The position numbers and the translations under genes were made by a program. This document shows positions 7,782-16,335 of a stretch of DNA of 64,000 nucleotides, piece by piece. Source of the DNA: Rhizobium aethiopicum (GTDB taxonomy: Bacteria > Pseudomonadota > Alphaproteobacteria > Rhizobiales > Rhizobiaceae). The DNA is taken from contig NZ_JACIFV010000017.1 in NCBI RefSeq assembly GCF_014197535.1, positions 1 to 64,000 of the forward strand, given 5' to 3'. Every line of letters begins with the position of its first letter. Position 1 is the first letter of the stretch. Under the pieces are notes generated by a model. It was not told where the DNA came from. It saw only the letters and a list, made by a program, of their open reading frames with translations, and searched no databases.

Positions 7782-10700
7782 TCCCGAATTTCTGTATCCA
7801 GCGCCCCGTCGCGACGACGCTGCTTGCCATCGGCGTCATTCTGGCAGGCCTTGCCGGCTACCGGCTCGTGCCGGTTGCAGCCCTGCCGCAGGTTGATTTT
7901 CCGACGATCAACGTTTCGGCCCAGCTGAGCGGCGCCTCGCCGCAGACCATGGCGACCTCGGTTGCCACGCCGCTGATCAAGCAGTTCGAGACCATTCCCG
8001 GGATCAGCGAAATCAGCGCCTCGAGCTCGCTCGGCAGCACCAGCATCGTGCTGCAGTTCGACCTCAACCGCGATATCGACGCGGCTGCTGCCGACGTGCA
8101 GGCGGCGATCTCGCACGCGACGCGGCAGCTGCCCGACAACCTGACGACACCACCGAGCTATCGCAAGACCAACCCGGCCGATGCGCCTGTGATGCTGCTC
8201 TCCGTGCAGAGCAACACCATGCCGCGCAGCAAGCTCGACGAGATCGCCGAGGACATCATCTCGCCGTCGCTTTCCACCCTCCCCGGCGTCGCCCAGGTCA
8301 GCGTTTACGGCGCGCAGACCTATGCCGTGCGTGTCGAGGTCGACCCCAACAAACTGCTCACCCGCAGCATCGGCATCGATACCGTCAACAAGGCGCTCTC
8401 TGCCGCCAACAGCCAGCAGCCAGTCGGCACGCTGCAGAACAATTCGCAGAGCATGACCATCACCGCGAATACGCAACGCACCAATGCCGACCAATTCCGG
8501 TCACTCGTCATCGCCAATCCGAACGGAGCGCCGATCCATCTGGGCGATGTCGCCGATGTGGAGGATGGGGTCGAGAACCAGTATACCGGCAGCTGGTATG
8601 ACGGCCAGCGCGGCATCATCCTCGCCATTCAGCGTCAACCCGATGCCAATACGGTCGATGTCGTCGATGCGATCAACGCCAAGCTGCCGCAGCTGCACGC
8701 CGAAATTCCGGCCTCGGTGACGACCGTGGTCATGAACGACGCCGCAAAACCCATTCGCGCCGCCATTGCCGACGTGAAGTTCACACTGTTCCTGACGATC
8801 GGCCTCGTCGTTCTCGTCATCTACCTCTTCACCGGCCATGCGACCGCGACGATCATTCCGGGACTTGCCGTTCCGCTGTCGCTGATCTCGACCTTCGGGA
8901 TGATGTATGTGCTCGGCTACAGCATCGACAATATCTCGCTGTTGGGGCTGACGCTCGCGGTGGGTCTGGTGGTGGACGATGCGATCGTCATGCTCGAGAA
9001 CATCCTGCGCCACGTCGAAGAAGGCATGCCGGTACGCGAAGCGGCGATCAAGGGGGCGGGCGAAGTCAGCTACACCATCATTTCCATGTCGGTTTCGCTA
9101 ATCGCCGTCTTCATCCCGATCCTGCTGATGGGCGGCGTCGTCGGCCGCGTGTTCAACGAATTCGGCATGGTCGTTGCCATCGCCATCATATCGTCGGCGA
9201 TCGTCTCGCTGACGGTGACGCCGATGCTCGGCTCGCGCCTGTCGAACAATCACGGCCGCCCGCCGCTCCTCATTCGCTTCTTCGATGCCGGCTTCGAGCG
9301 GACGCTCAACGGCTACGACAGGGCAGTCGGCTGGTGCCTACGCCATCGTCTGACGATCCTCGGCGTCTTCCTGGGCTCCGTCGCACTGACGTTCTATTTC
9401 TTCATGACGCTGCCGACGAGCTTCTTCCCGCAGGAGGATATCGGTCGCCTGTCGATCAGCACGCAGGCCCGGCAGGACATTTCCTATTCCGCCATGGAGG
9501 CGCTGCAGCAGCAGGCGGCAGCCGTCGTCAAGGCGAACCCGGCGGTCAACCACGTGATGTCGACGATCGGCGGCAACCCGAACAAACCGCAGAACAACGG
9601 CTCGATGTTCGTCGAACTCAAGGACAAGAAGGAGCGTCCGCCGCTTGACCAGACGCTGCGCGAGCTGCGCACCGCGATCAACAAGATCCCCGGATTGCAG
9701 GCGTTCGTGACGCCGAACCAGAGCCTGCGCTTCGGCGGCCGCCAGACCGCCAGCCAATATCAGCTGGTCATCCAAGCGCTGAGCGCCGACCAGACCAACC
9801 TCTGGGCCGGCAAGATCCAGGCGGCGATGCGTGGTGACCGCGGGCTGTTCACCGATGTGACATCGGATGCCCAGAACAACGCCCTGCAGGCCAATATCGT
9901 CATCGATACCGAGCGGGCAGCCGCTTACGGCATCGACAATGATACGCTGCGCACGACACTGCAGGAATCCTTCAGCGGATATGCGGCGGCGGAAATCCAG
10001 TCGACCGGCGACAGCTACGACGTCATCGTCGAATACGACACCAGCAAACCCTGGGACGATCAGAAGCTGTCGGAGATCCGCGTCGCCTCCTCCAATGGCA
10101 GCCTGGTGCCGCTATCGAACTTCGCCCATGTGCAACGCACCACCGGCCCCGTGACCATCAACCAGACCGGCCAGCTCGTCTCGACCACCGTTTCCTTCAA
10201 CCTGCCGGAAGGCGTCTCGCTCAGCGACGCGACGGCGGCGATCGACCAGATCAAGGAGGAGATCAGCCTACCGGCCGATGTCTTCACCTCCTATGGCGGC
10301 ACGGCGGAGATCTTCCAGCAGTCGCAGGGCAATACGCCCTATCTGATCCTGGCGGCCATTCTGACCATCTATGTCGTGCTCGGCGTGCTCTATGAAAGCT
10401 TCATCCATCCGCTCACCATCCTCTCCGGCCTGCCGGCGGCGGCCTTCGGTGCGCTGCTGGCGCTTAAGATCATGGGCTTCGACCTGTCGATCATCGCCCT
10501 CATCGGCCTGCTGATGCTGATCGGCATCGTCAAGAAGAACGCGATCATGATGATCGACGTGGCGGTGGAGACCATGCGCACAACGGGCGAAAAGGCGACG
10601 GCGGCGATCCACGAAGCCTGCGTGCGGCGCTTCCGGCCGATCATGATGACGACCTTCTGCGCCCTGCTCGGCGCCCTGCCGATCGCGCTCGGCACCGGCG

Positions 10701-10897
10701 CCAGCTCGGAGCTGCGCCAGCCGCTCGGTATCGCCGTGGTCGGCGGCCTCGTCGTGTCGCAGCTGCTGACGCTGTTCATCACTCCTGTCATCTTCGTCGA
10801 GATGGACCGGTTCGGCCATTTCCTCGGCCGGCTGATGGGCCAGAAGAAGGTCGAGGAGCCGGTGCTGCAGGAGACAAGGGCGCTGGCCGCCGAGTAA
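7778..10897 (+). CDS. RND family multidrug efflux pump, inner-membrane permease
   Basis: This 1039-residue AcrB/MdtB-type proton antiporter has the expected twelve membrane segments and two large periplasmic loops. It begins with the typical NFCIQRPVATTLLAIGVILAG first helix. The proton-relay pair is visible in LAVGLVVDDAIVMLEN near residue 400, and the late motif GIVKKNAIMMIDVA belongs to TM10/11. Translation is coupled to the adaptor gene by a 4-bp overlap. A hairpin at about 10920-10969 follows the stop codon. Confidence 0.95.
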   Translation: MIPNFCIQRPVATTLLAIGVILAGLAGYRLVPVAALPQVDFPTINVSAQLSGASPQTMATSVATPLIKQFETIPGISEISASSSLGSTSIVLQFDLNRDIDAAAADVQAAISHATRQLPDNLTTPPSYRKTNPADAPVMLLSVQSNTMPRSKLDEIAEDIISPSLSTLPGVAQVSVYGAQTYAVRVEVDPNKLLTRSIGIDTVNKALSAANSQQPVGTLQNNSQSMTITANTQRTNADQFRSLVIANPNGAPIHLGDVADVEDGVENQYTGSWYDGQRGIILAIQRQPDANTVDVVDAINAKLPQLHAEIPASVTTVVMNDAAKPIRAAIADVKFTLFLTIGLVVLVIYLFTGHATATIIPGLAVPLSLISTFGMMYVLGYSIDNISLLGLTLAVGLVVDDAIVMLENILRHVEEGMPVREAAIKGAGEVSYTIISMSVSLIAVFIPILLMGGVVGRVFNEFGMVVAIAIISSAIVSLTVTPMLGSRLSNNHGRPPLLIRFFDAGFERTLNGYDRAVGWCLRHRLTILGVFLGSVALTFYFFMTLPTSFFPQEDIGRLSISTQARQDISYSAMEALQQQAAAVVKANPAVNHVMSTIGGNPNKPQNNGSMFVELKDKKERPPLDQTLRELRTAINKIPGLQAFVTPNQSLRFGGRQTASQYQLVIQALSADQTNLWAGKIQAAMRGDRGLFTDVTSDAQNNALQANIVIDTERAAAYGIDNDTLRTTLQESFSGYAAAEIQSTGDSYDVIVEYDTSKPWDDQKLSEIRVASSNGSLVPLSNFAHVQRTTGPVTINQTGQLVSTTVSFNLPEGVSLSDATAAIDQIKEEISLPADVFTSYGGTAEIFQQSQGNTPYLILAAILTIYVVLGVLYESFIHPLTILSGLPAAAFGALLALKIMGFDLSIIALIGLLMLIGIVKKNAIMMIDVAVETMRTTGEKATAAIHEACVRRFRPIMMTTFCALLGALPIALGTGASSELRQPLGIAVVGGLVVSQLLTLFITPVIFVEMDRFGHFLGRLMGQKKVEEPVLQETRALAAE

Positions 10898-10919
10898 GGC
10901 GTTCTGACGATACCGGGCC

Positions 10920-10969
10920 TTGCCTGTCCGCTTCTTGCCCCCCGAGCGGCGAAGAAGCGGACGCGGCAA
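10920..10969 (+). terminator. Hairpin after the RND operon, probable terminator
   Basis: The main stem pairs GTCCGCTTCTT (10926-10936) with AAGAAGCGGAC (10952-10962), and outer TTGCC/GGCAA bases extend it. There is no clean T-run, so it may be a transcript-stabilising structure rather than an intrinsic terminator. The remaining 135 bp up to the Hsp70 gene show nothing else clear. Confidence 0.5.
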
Positions 10970-11104
10970 CGCGTCTCGGTCTTCAATCCACTTGAATGTG
11001 TCACGCCCCTGTGGCATCAACCGCCCTCCTTGATCCGGGCGTCCTTACGCCCTTGCGGAGCGCTGCTCCGTCTCCAGCAACAATCGGCATGAAGAGGTGC
11101 GGGC

Positions 11105-12397
11105 ATGGCTCAGGCGCTGGGTTTCGACTTCGGCACGACGAATACGGTTCTCGCCTTTGCTGATGGCGGAGCAACGGGTTCGATGACGTTCACAAGCGCG
11201 GCCGGGACGACCGACAGCATGCGGACGGCGCTCTCCTTCATGAAGGACGCCCAGCTCGGCGCCTCGGCGCTGAAAGTGGAGGCGGGCCATGCGGCGATCC
11301 GGCAATTCATCGACAATCCCGGCGAATGCCGGTTCCTGCAGTCGATCAAGACCTTTGCGGCAAGCGCACTGTTCCAGGGCACGCTGATCTTCGCCAAGCG
11401 GCACAATTTCGAGGACCTGATGGAGATCTTCGTGCGGCGCCTGCGCAGCTATGCCGGCGACAGCTGGCCGTCTCACGTCAGCCGCATCGTCACCGGCCGG
11501 CCGGTGCATTTCGCCGGCGCCAGCCCCGATCCGGCGCTCGCGACCGAACGTTACAACGAGGCGCTGTCGCGCTTCGGCTTCCCCGAAATCCACTATGTCT
11601 ACGAGCCGGTCGCCGCCGCCTTCTATTTCGCGCAGAACCTGAAGCAGGATGCGACGGTGCTGGTTGCCGATTTCGGCGGCGGCACGACCGACTATTCGCT
11701 GATCCGCTTCGAAACCGTCGCCGGCAGGCTGACGGCAACGCCGATCGGCCATTCCGGCGTCGGCGTCGCCGGCGATCATTTCGACTATCGGATGATCGAC
11801 AACATCGTTGCGCCGCTGATCGGGAAAGGAAGCCATTTCAAGAGCTTCGACAAGATTCTCGAAGTGCCGTCCAACTACTATTCCAGCTTCGGCCGCTGGA
11901 ACCAGCTGTCGATCTTCAAGACCACCCGCGAATTCGAGGATCTGAAGAAACTGGTGCGAACCAGCCTGGAGCCGGAAAAGCTCGAAATCTTCATCGACCT
12001 CATCGACCATGACGAAGGCTATCCGCTCTACCAGGCGGTGTCGGCGACGAAGATGGCGCTCTCGGCTGCCGACGAGGCGCTTTTCGACTTCGCGCCGCTC
12101 GGCCGCGGCGGACAGCGCAGCATCAAGCGCCGCGACTTCGAAGGCTGGATCGCCGAGGATCTCGCCCGCATCGAAGGCGCGCTCGACGAGGTGCTCGTCA
12201 AGACCGAGACGAAGCCTGCTGAGATCGACAAGGTGTTCCTGACCGGCGGCACCTCCTTCGTGCCGGCGGTGCGCCGCATTTTCACCGAGCGCTTCGAGCG
12301 CGACCGGATCGAAAGCGGCGGCGAGCTGCTGTCGATCGCCCACGGACTGGCGCTGATCGGCGAACGTGACGACATCGCGCAATGGACTGTGCAATAA
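11105..12397 (+). CDS. Hsp70 family protein, YegD-like, ATPase domain only
   Basis: This 430-residue protein covers the actin-like ATPase domain of Hsp70. The phosphate 1 loop is GFDFGTTNTVLAF at the N terminus, phosphate 2 is VADFGGGTTDYSL near residue 190, and the adenosine motif is FLTGGTSFVPAVRR near residue 385. It lacks the C-terminal substrate-binding domain and lid of DnaK, as in E. coli YegD, so chaperone action is uncertain. AGAGGTGCGGGC precedes the ATG. It stands upstream of the glycosylase gene with a 68-bp gap and may be co-transcribed. Confidence 0.9.
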   Translation: MAQALGFDFGTTNTVLAFADGGATGSMTFTSAAGTTDSMRTALSFMKDAQLGASALKVEAGHAAIRQFIDNPGECRFLQSIKTFAASALFQGTLIFAKRHNFEDLMEIFVRRLRSYAGDSWPSHVSRIVTGRPVHFAGASPDPALATERYNEALSRFGFPEIHYVYEPVAAAFYFAQNLKQDATVLVADFGGGTTDYSLIRFETVAGRLTATPIGHSGVGVAGDHFDYRMIDNIVAPLIGKGSHFKSFDKILEVPSNYYSSFGRWNQLSIFKTTREFEDLKKLVRTSLEPEKLEIFIDLIDHDEGYPLYQAVSATKMALSAADEALFDFAPLGRGGQRSIKRRDFEGWIAEDLARIEGALDEVLVKTETKPAEIDKVFLTGGTSFVPAVRRIFTERFERDRIESGGELLSIAHGLALIGERDDIAQWTVQ

Positions 12398-12465
12398 AGC
12401 CGGCAAGCGCGGCCAATGTGCCGCCCGCCCTTTCAATGCCACGATCTCTTCGCTAGATTTGCCGC

Positions 12466-13359
12466 ATGATCTCCGCCAACGACCTTTCCCCCGCCGAGCT
12501 TGCAGCGCTTCTGCATTTCCATGCGGATGCCGGCGTGGAATGGCTGCTGGAAGAAGAGGCGGTCGACCGCTTCGCCGAATTCGAGGCGATGAAGGCTGCG
12601 CGCCGTCCGCCCGCGCAAACGCAGCAGGAACCATCTCCCGCTGAGCAACGTCCGTCGCCTGGGCAGCGCCAGACATCGCCTCGTCCGAGTGCAGCAGCAC
12701 GTCCAGCCCCGGCCTCCGGGCCGCAGCCGGCGATCCCGGACGGCGAGGCCGTGCAGCAGGCGCGTTTCGTCGCCGAAGCCGCGCGGTCGCTCAGCGAGCT
12801 GAAGACCGCGATCGAAGCCTTCAACGGCTGCAATCTCAAGCACAGCGCCCGTTCGACCATCTTTGCCAGCGGCAAGGCCGAAAGCGGCATCATGGTCATC
12901 GGCTCGGCACCGAGCGCCGAAGACGATCGGGAGGGCACGCCGTTCTCGGGGAAATCCGGCCAGCTGTTCGACAAGATGCTGGCGGCGATCGGGCTTGACC
13001 GTTCCAGCGTCCTGCTGACGCAGGTCATTCCCTGGCGGCCGCCCGGCAACCGTCCGGCGTCGCCGGCCGAAATGGATATCTGCCGACCCTTCATCGAGCG
13101 GCAGATTGCGCTCGCCGAACCGCAGGCGATCCTGCTGCTCGGCAATTTCGCGGCGCGGTTCTTCTTCGGAGAAAACGATACAATCCACGGGCTGCGCGGC
13201 CGCTGGAGAGAAATTGCCGTCGCCGGGCGCGTCATCCCCGCCATCGCCAGCCTGCATCCTCAGGATCTGTTAACCGCACCGGTCAACAAGCGGCTGGCCT
13301 GGAACGACCTGCTGGTCTTTCAAGCTAAGCTTAATGCACTCTCCTTGCTTAGAAATTAG
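12466..13359 (+). CDS. Uracil-DNA glycosylase, family 4-like with altered Fe-S ligands
   Basis: This 297-residue protein has an unusual N-terminal extension of about 95 residues, rich in Pro/Gln/Arg and probably disordered, before the UDG fold. Motif A appears as IGSAPSAEDDREGTPFSG (145-162). The RPPGNR loop is at 191-196 and the late motif LHPQDLL carries His264. Family 4 enzymes bind a 4Fe-4S cluster through four Cys. Here the first is Phe119, the third is Trp190, and only Cys122 and Cys206 remain. It probably removes uracil or deaminated bases from DNA, but cluster binding is doubtful. Confidence 0.82.
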   Translation: MISANDLSPAELAALLHFHADAGVEWLLEEEAVDRFAEFEAMKAARRPPAQTQQEPSPAEQRPSPGQRQTSPRPSAAARPAPASGPQPAIPDGEAVQQARFVAEAARSLSELKTAIEAFNGCNLKHSARSTIFASGKAESGIMVIGSAPSAEDDREGTPFSGKSGQLFDKMLAAIGLDRSSVLLTQVIPWRPPGNRPASPAEMDICRPFIERQIALAEPQAILLLGNFAARFFFGENDTIHGLRGRWREIAVAGRVIPAIASLHPQDLLTAPVNKRLAWNDLLVFQAKLNALSLLRN

Positions 13360-13491
13360 CCGAAGTTAAATAATTCATGAAGTGTTCCATGCGTTTTTCG
13401 CATGGCTGCATCGCGTCACGATGCATTGCAGAATCGATGTTGCACTGCAATATAAAGGCGTGTCTTGGGAGGAATTACAGGAACCAAGGCC

Positions 13492-13683
13492 ATGAACAAG
13501 CGATTTCGTCCTATCCATTGCGGGTTTGAAACCCTTCGCCTCGCCGGCGACCAGATTCGTTCCTCGCACGGCTATAGCCGTTTCGGCTTTGCCGCGAACG
13601 AGCAGATGGTTGCCCGCGGCACCGGCATCAACGGCCGCACGGCGCGTCCGAACGCGATTTTTTCCGACTTCCAGCAATATTGA
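13492..13683 (+). CDS. Small hypothetical protein (63 aa)
   Basis: The ORF begins at ATG 13492, with GGAGGAATTACAGGAACC upstream providing purine-rich ribosome-binding sequence. The product is basic with many Gly, Arg and Phe residues (HCGFETLRLAGDQIR) and no signal or membrane segment. I do not recognise the family. It follows an AT-richer 130-bp gap after the glycosylase gene. Confidence 0.5.
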   Translation: MNKRFRPIHCGFETLRLAGDQIRSSHGYSRFGFAANEQMVARGTGINGRTARPNAIFSDFQQY

Positions 13684-13782
13684 GCGGCAGGTGCTGCAGC
13701 CCCGTGCGTCTTTTCGGAGGCGCAAGGGCTCCGATTTAAAGAATCGTGCAGCTGCCTGCCCTTCATGTCAGAGTAAGCCACC

Positions 13783-13941
13783 ATGTCGACGATCCTGCTA
13801 TCGCTTCTGCGCAACATCGAAACCTTCGAACATATCCGCGTCGCGGTCTGCGCCGCGCGGGAATATGAGCGCGAGCTGTCGGTCAGGCCTGCCGATTCCG
13901 CCTCGGATCTTGGCGCGGGTGCAGCGGCGATCGTTCTCTGA
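13783..13941 (+). CDS. Small hypothetical protein (52 aa)
   Basis: This short frame runs from ATG 13783 to TGA 13941 and would encode MSTILLSLLRNIETFEHIRV at its start. An amphipathic helix and an Arg/Glu-rich middle are followed by an Ala/Gly-rich tail. The upstream sequence AGAGTAAGCC is a weak ribosome site. It ends exactly where the convergent gene ends. No family is recognised and it may be spurious. Confidence 0.35.
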   Translation: MSTILLSLLRNIETFEHIRVAVCAAREYERELSVRPADSASDLGAGAAAIVL

Positions 13942-14814
13942 TCAGACTGCCATCTCTTCGATCCGGGCTTTCGCCCATTCGAAGGCTTCGTCGACATAGG
14001 CGAACTTGACGGCCTGCCAGGCGCAATATTCTTCGACAAAATCCCGCGATATCCAGAGCCGCGTCTTGCGCGGCTCGTCACGCCAGCCGACGCAGCCGCG
14101 CTGCGCCGCCTTTGCCAAGAGCCTCTGCAGGTGCGTGCGCGACATCATGAAATCGGCGGCGAGCGCGCGGGTTTCGACGCGGCCGACGACAAACCTGTCG
14201 GACTCGGTGTTCTCGATATCCATTCGGCTGATGAAGTTGTCGACGACGAGGCCGCCGGCTTCCGTCCAGAGAAACTGTGCCACCTGCTCCGGCGGCTCCC
14301 GCCAGGCGGCATCTTCCAGGCAATGGCGGGCAATGCGCGGCTGAACGAGCTTCATCAATGCTGGATTTGCCTGGAAAAAGGTCGCCCTTTCGCCGCCATC
14401 GAGCAGGTCGAGAGCGGCCAGATTGGCGTGGATCCAGCCAAACATCGCCTGGTGGCTGACATTGGCCGGTTCGAAATGTCGTGGCCGGCGCCGCTCGTCA
14501 CCAGGCGTGTGGGTGATGAAGCGGTAGGTATAGAGTTCTTCGATGAAGGCGAGCACGGTGTTACGGCTCGCCACCTTGTGTGCGGTGATGCGACCGGTCA
14601 GCCGAACGGCGGTGAAACCCGACGTCGGGTCGCGCGGATCATATTCCAGGTGAAGCGCATAGGCGGTCTGAGTCAGGAGCCAGCGCTGATGGGAGGCGAG
14701 CAGTCGCGCCAAACGCGGACCGGCGTCGAACATGCCGCGCGTCTGCCCAGCCAGAAAGCGGATGCTCATCAAAAAGGAGCAGTTCCCCGCCAATTGCTCC
14801 GCCGTGAACGCCAT
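13942..14814 (-). CDS. Hypothetical protein with a possible C-terminal helix-turn-helix
   Basis: The start at 14814 (MAFTAEQLAGNCSF) is preceded by GGAG nine bases upstream; the longer frame to 14973 adds 53 residues that look non-family and cross an AT-rich promoter-like stretch. The product is about 290 residues, soluble and mixed alpha. The segment ETRALAADFMMSRTHLQRLL near residue 225 looks like a DNA-binding HTH followed by a wing, so a regulator is possible. I do not recognise the N-terminal two thirds, and no function is assigned. Confidence 0.7.
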   Translation of the reverse strand: MAFTAEQLAGNCSFLMSIRFLAGQTRGMFDAGPRLARLLASHQRWLLTQTAYALHLEYDPRDPTSGFTAVRLTGRITAHKVASRNTVLAFIEELYTYRFITHTPGDERRRPRHFEPANVSHQAMFGWIHANLAALDLLDGGERATFFQANPALMKLVQPRIARHCLEDAAWREPPEQVAQFLWTEAGGLVVDNFISRMDIENTESDRFVVGRVETRALAADFMMSRTHLQRLLAKAAQRGCVGWRDEPRKTRLWISRDFVEEYCAWQAVKFAYVDEAFEWAKARIEEMAV

Positions 14815-15041
14815 TATGCTTTTCTCCATCTCCGCTCGCAGGCCAGCGTTCGGAGCAGTAATATCGAAGCCGCAAACCGGCTCATTCAGACATGCATAGC
14901 ATTGAATAAATGATAGTTTCTCATGTTCAACAATCACATTCCGCAGGTCGACGCCATCCCAAGAATTCGCCATTCTTTTCGCTCACCGGAAGCAAGCCGC
15001 GCACGACGGCAATCTCTGCGTTAAATAGGCCGGTCGGAACC

Positions 15042-15980
15042 TCAGGCTTGCGGCGTCGTCGCCTTGCGCGCCTCTCGCTGTTCGATGCCCAGCTGATGCT
15101 CGCGATAAATGATGAAGATACCGGCAGCAACGACGATGACGGTACCGATCAGCATGGTGACGGTCGGCACATCGCCGAACACGAAGTAGCCGACGATACC
15201 GCCGAGCAGGATCGAGGTATATTCGAACGGCGCGATGGTGGAGACATCGGCATGGCGGTAGCTTTCCGTCAGCAGAATCTGGGCAACGCCACCGCAAAAG
15301 CCGGCAGCGACCAGATAAAGCGCCGACGACCATGGCAGGACGAGCCAGCCGAAAGGAAGGGAAGCCAGCGAGAAGACCGACGCGGTGAGCGAAAAATACA
15401 AAACGATCGTCGCAGTCTTCTCCTCCTCGACGAGACGACGCACCTGGATCATCGCCATGCCGCCGAGAACGGCCGAGAGCAGCACGCAAAGCGCGCCGAG
15501 GGCCTGTTCGGCTTGCATGCCGCCGTCGCGCAACAGCGTCAGTTTCGGCCAGGAGACGATAGCGACACCGACGATGCCGACGAGGACGGCGCTCCAGCGA
15601 TAGATGCGCACGGTCTCGCCGAGAAAAACCGCAGCGAAGATAACGGCGACGAGCGGCAAGGCGTAGCCGAGCGCGATCGCCTCCGGCAGCGGCAGATGCA
15701 GCAGTCCGTAAAAACCGAAAGCCATCGACAGGATGCCGATCGTGCCGCGCTTCAGGTGGCCGACCGGGTTGGCGGTGTGGAAGGCGGCGCGCAGCTGGCC
15801 GATATAGGCGAGATAGGCCATGATCGGGAAGAGCGCGAAGAAGGACCTGCAGAAGGTGACCTGGCCCGGCGGGATATCCGGGCCGGCCAGCTTGATGAAG
15901 GTCTGCATGGCCAGGAAGACCACGACCGACGAGACTTTCAGCGCAATGCCTCTCATCGGGTTTCTGAGAACCGAGTGCAT
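15042..15980 (-). CDS. EamA/DMT family transporter
   Basis: This 312-residue membrane protein has about ten hydrophobic helices in two EamA repeats; GIVGYFVFGDVPTVTMLIG lies in the second. The ATG at 15980 has AGGATC directly upstream; an ATG eight codons later is possible. It is unrelated in detail to the EamA protein at 886. Its direction of transport and substrate are unknown. The short C-terminal tail is charged. Confidence 0.88.
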   Translation of the reverse strand: MHSVLRNPMRGIALKVSSVVVFLAMQTFIKLAGPDIPPGQVTFCRSFFALFPIMAYLAYIGQLRAAFHTANPVGHLKRGTIGILSMAFGFYGLLHLPLPEAIALGYALPLVAVIFAAVFLGETVRIYRWSAVLVGIVGVAIVSWPKLTLLRDGGMQAEQALGALCVLLSAVLGGMAMIQVRRLVEEEKTATIVLYFSLTASVFSLASLPFGWLVLPWSSALYLVAAGFCGGVAQILLTESYRHADVSTIAPFEYTSILLGGIVGYFVFGDVPTVTMLIGTVIVVAAGIFIIYREHQLGIEQREARKATTPQA

Positions 15981-16335
15981 GATCCTGGCTCTGATGCTGA
16001 CTTAACAGGACGGGGAGACGCGTCCGACTCGGGGACGCGGCGAGTGACGTCTGTCATCGTAGCTAAAGAAAATCGAGATGGGCGAAAATTTATCGCTTTT
16101 CGCATCCAATCCGACCGGTCAGGCGGGAGAGCGGCGCTGCGGCGCTCGATCCGATATAGCGCCTTTCGGCCGACAGCCACGTCTATCCGCTTATATTTTG
16201 CCTGCGAACTTCGCGTTTGCCAGCAGTTTGCTTTAACTTTAGTTCAGACTTTAATGTAATCATGCCCGGCAATTTAGGCAGAGTGCGCCCGCCTCTGTAT
16301 CCGCGGTTGTCAAATAACGGTCTTCAGGAAACACC
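15981..16335. other. 355-bp intergenic region between EamA and pepN
   Basis: The sequence is divergent-promoter space. It becomes AT-rich toward pepN (about 16195-16265, with TTTAACTTTAG and TTTAATGTAATC stretches), which suits a pepN promoter. I see no ORF, RNA gene or strong repeat. Confidence 0.5.

Noticed and set aside
11045..12700. 551-codon antisense frame opposite the Hsp70 gene
   Set aside because: It is opposite conserved Hsp70 motifs and has no ribosome site; a typical GC-rich antisense shadow.
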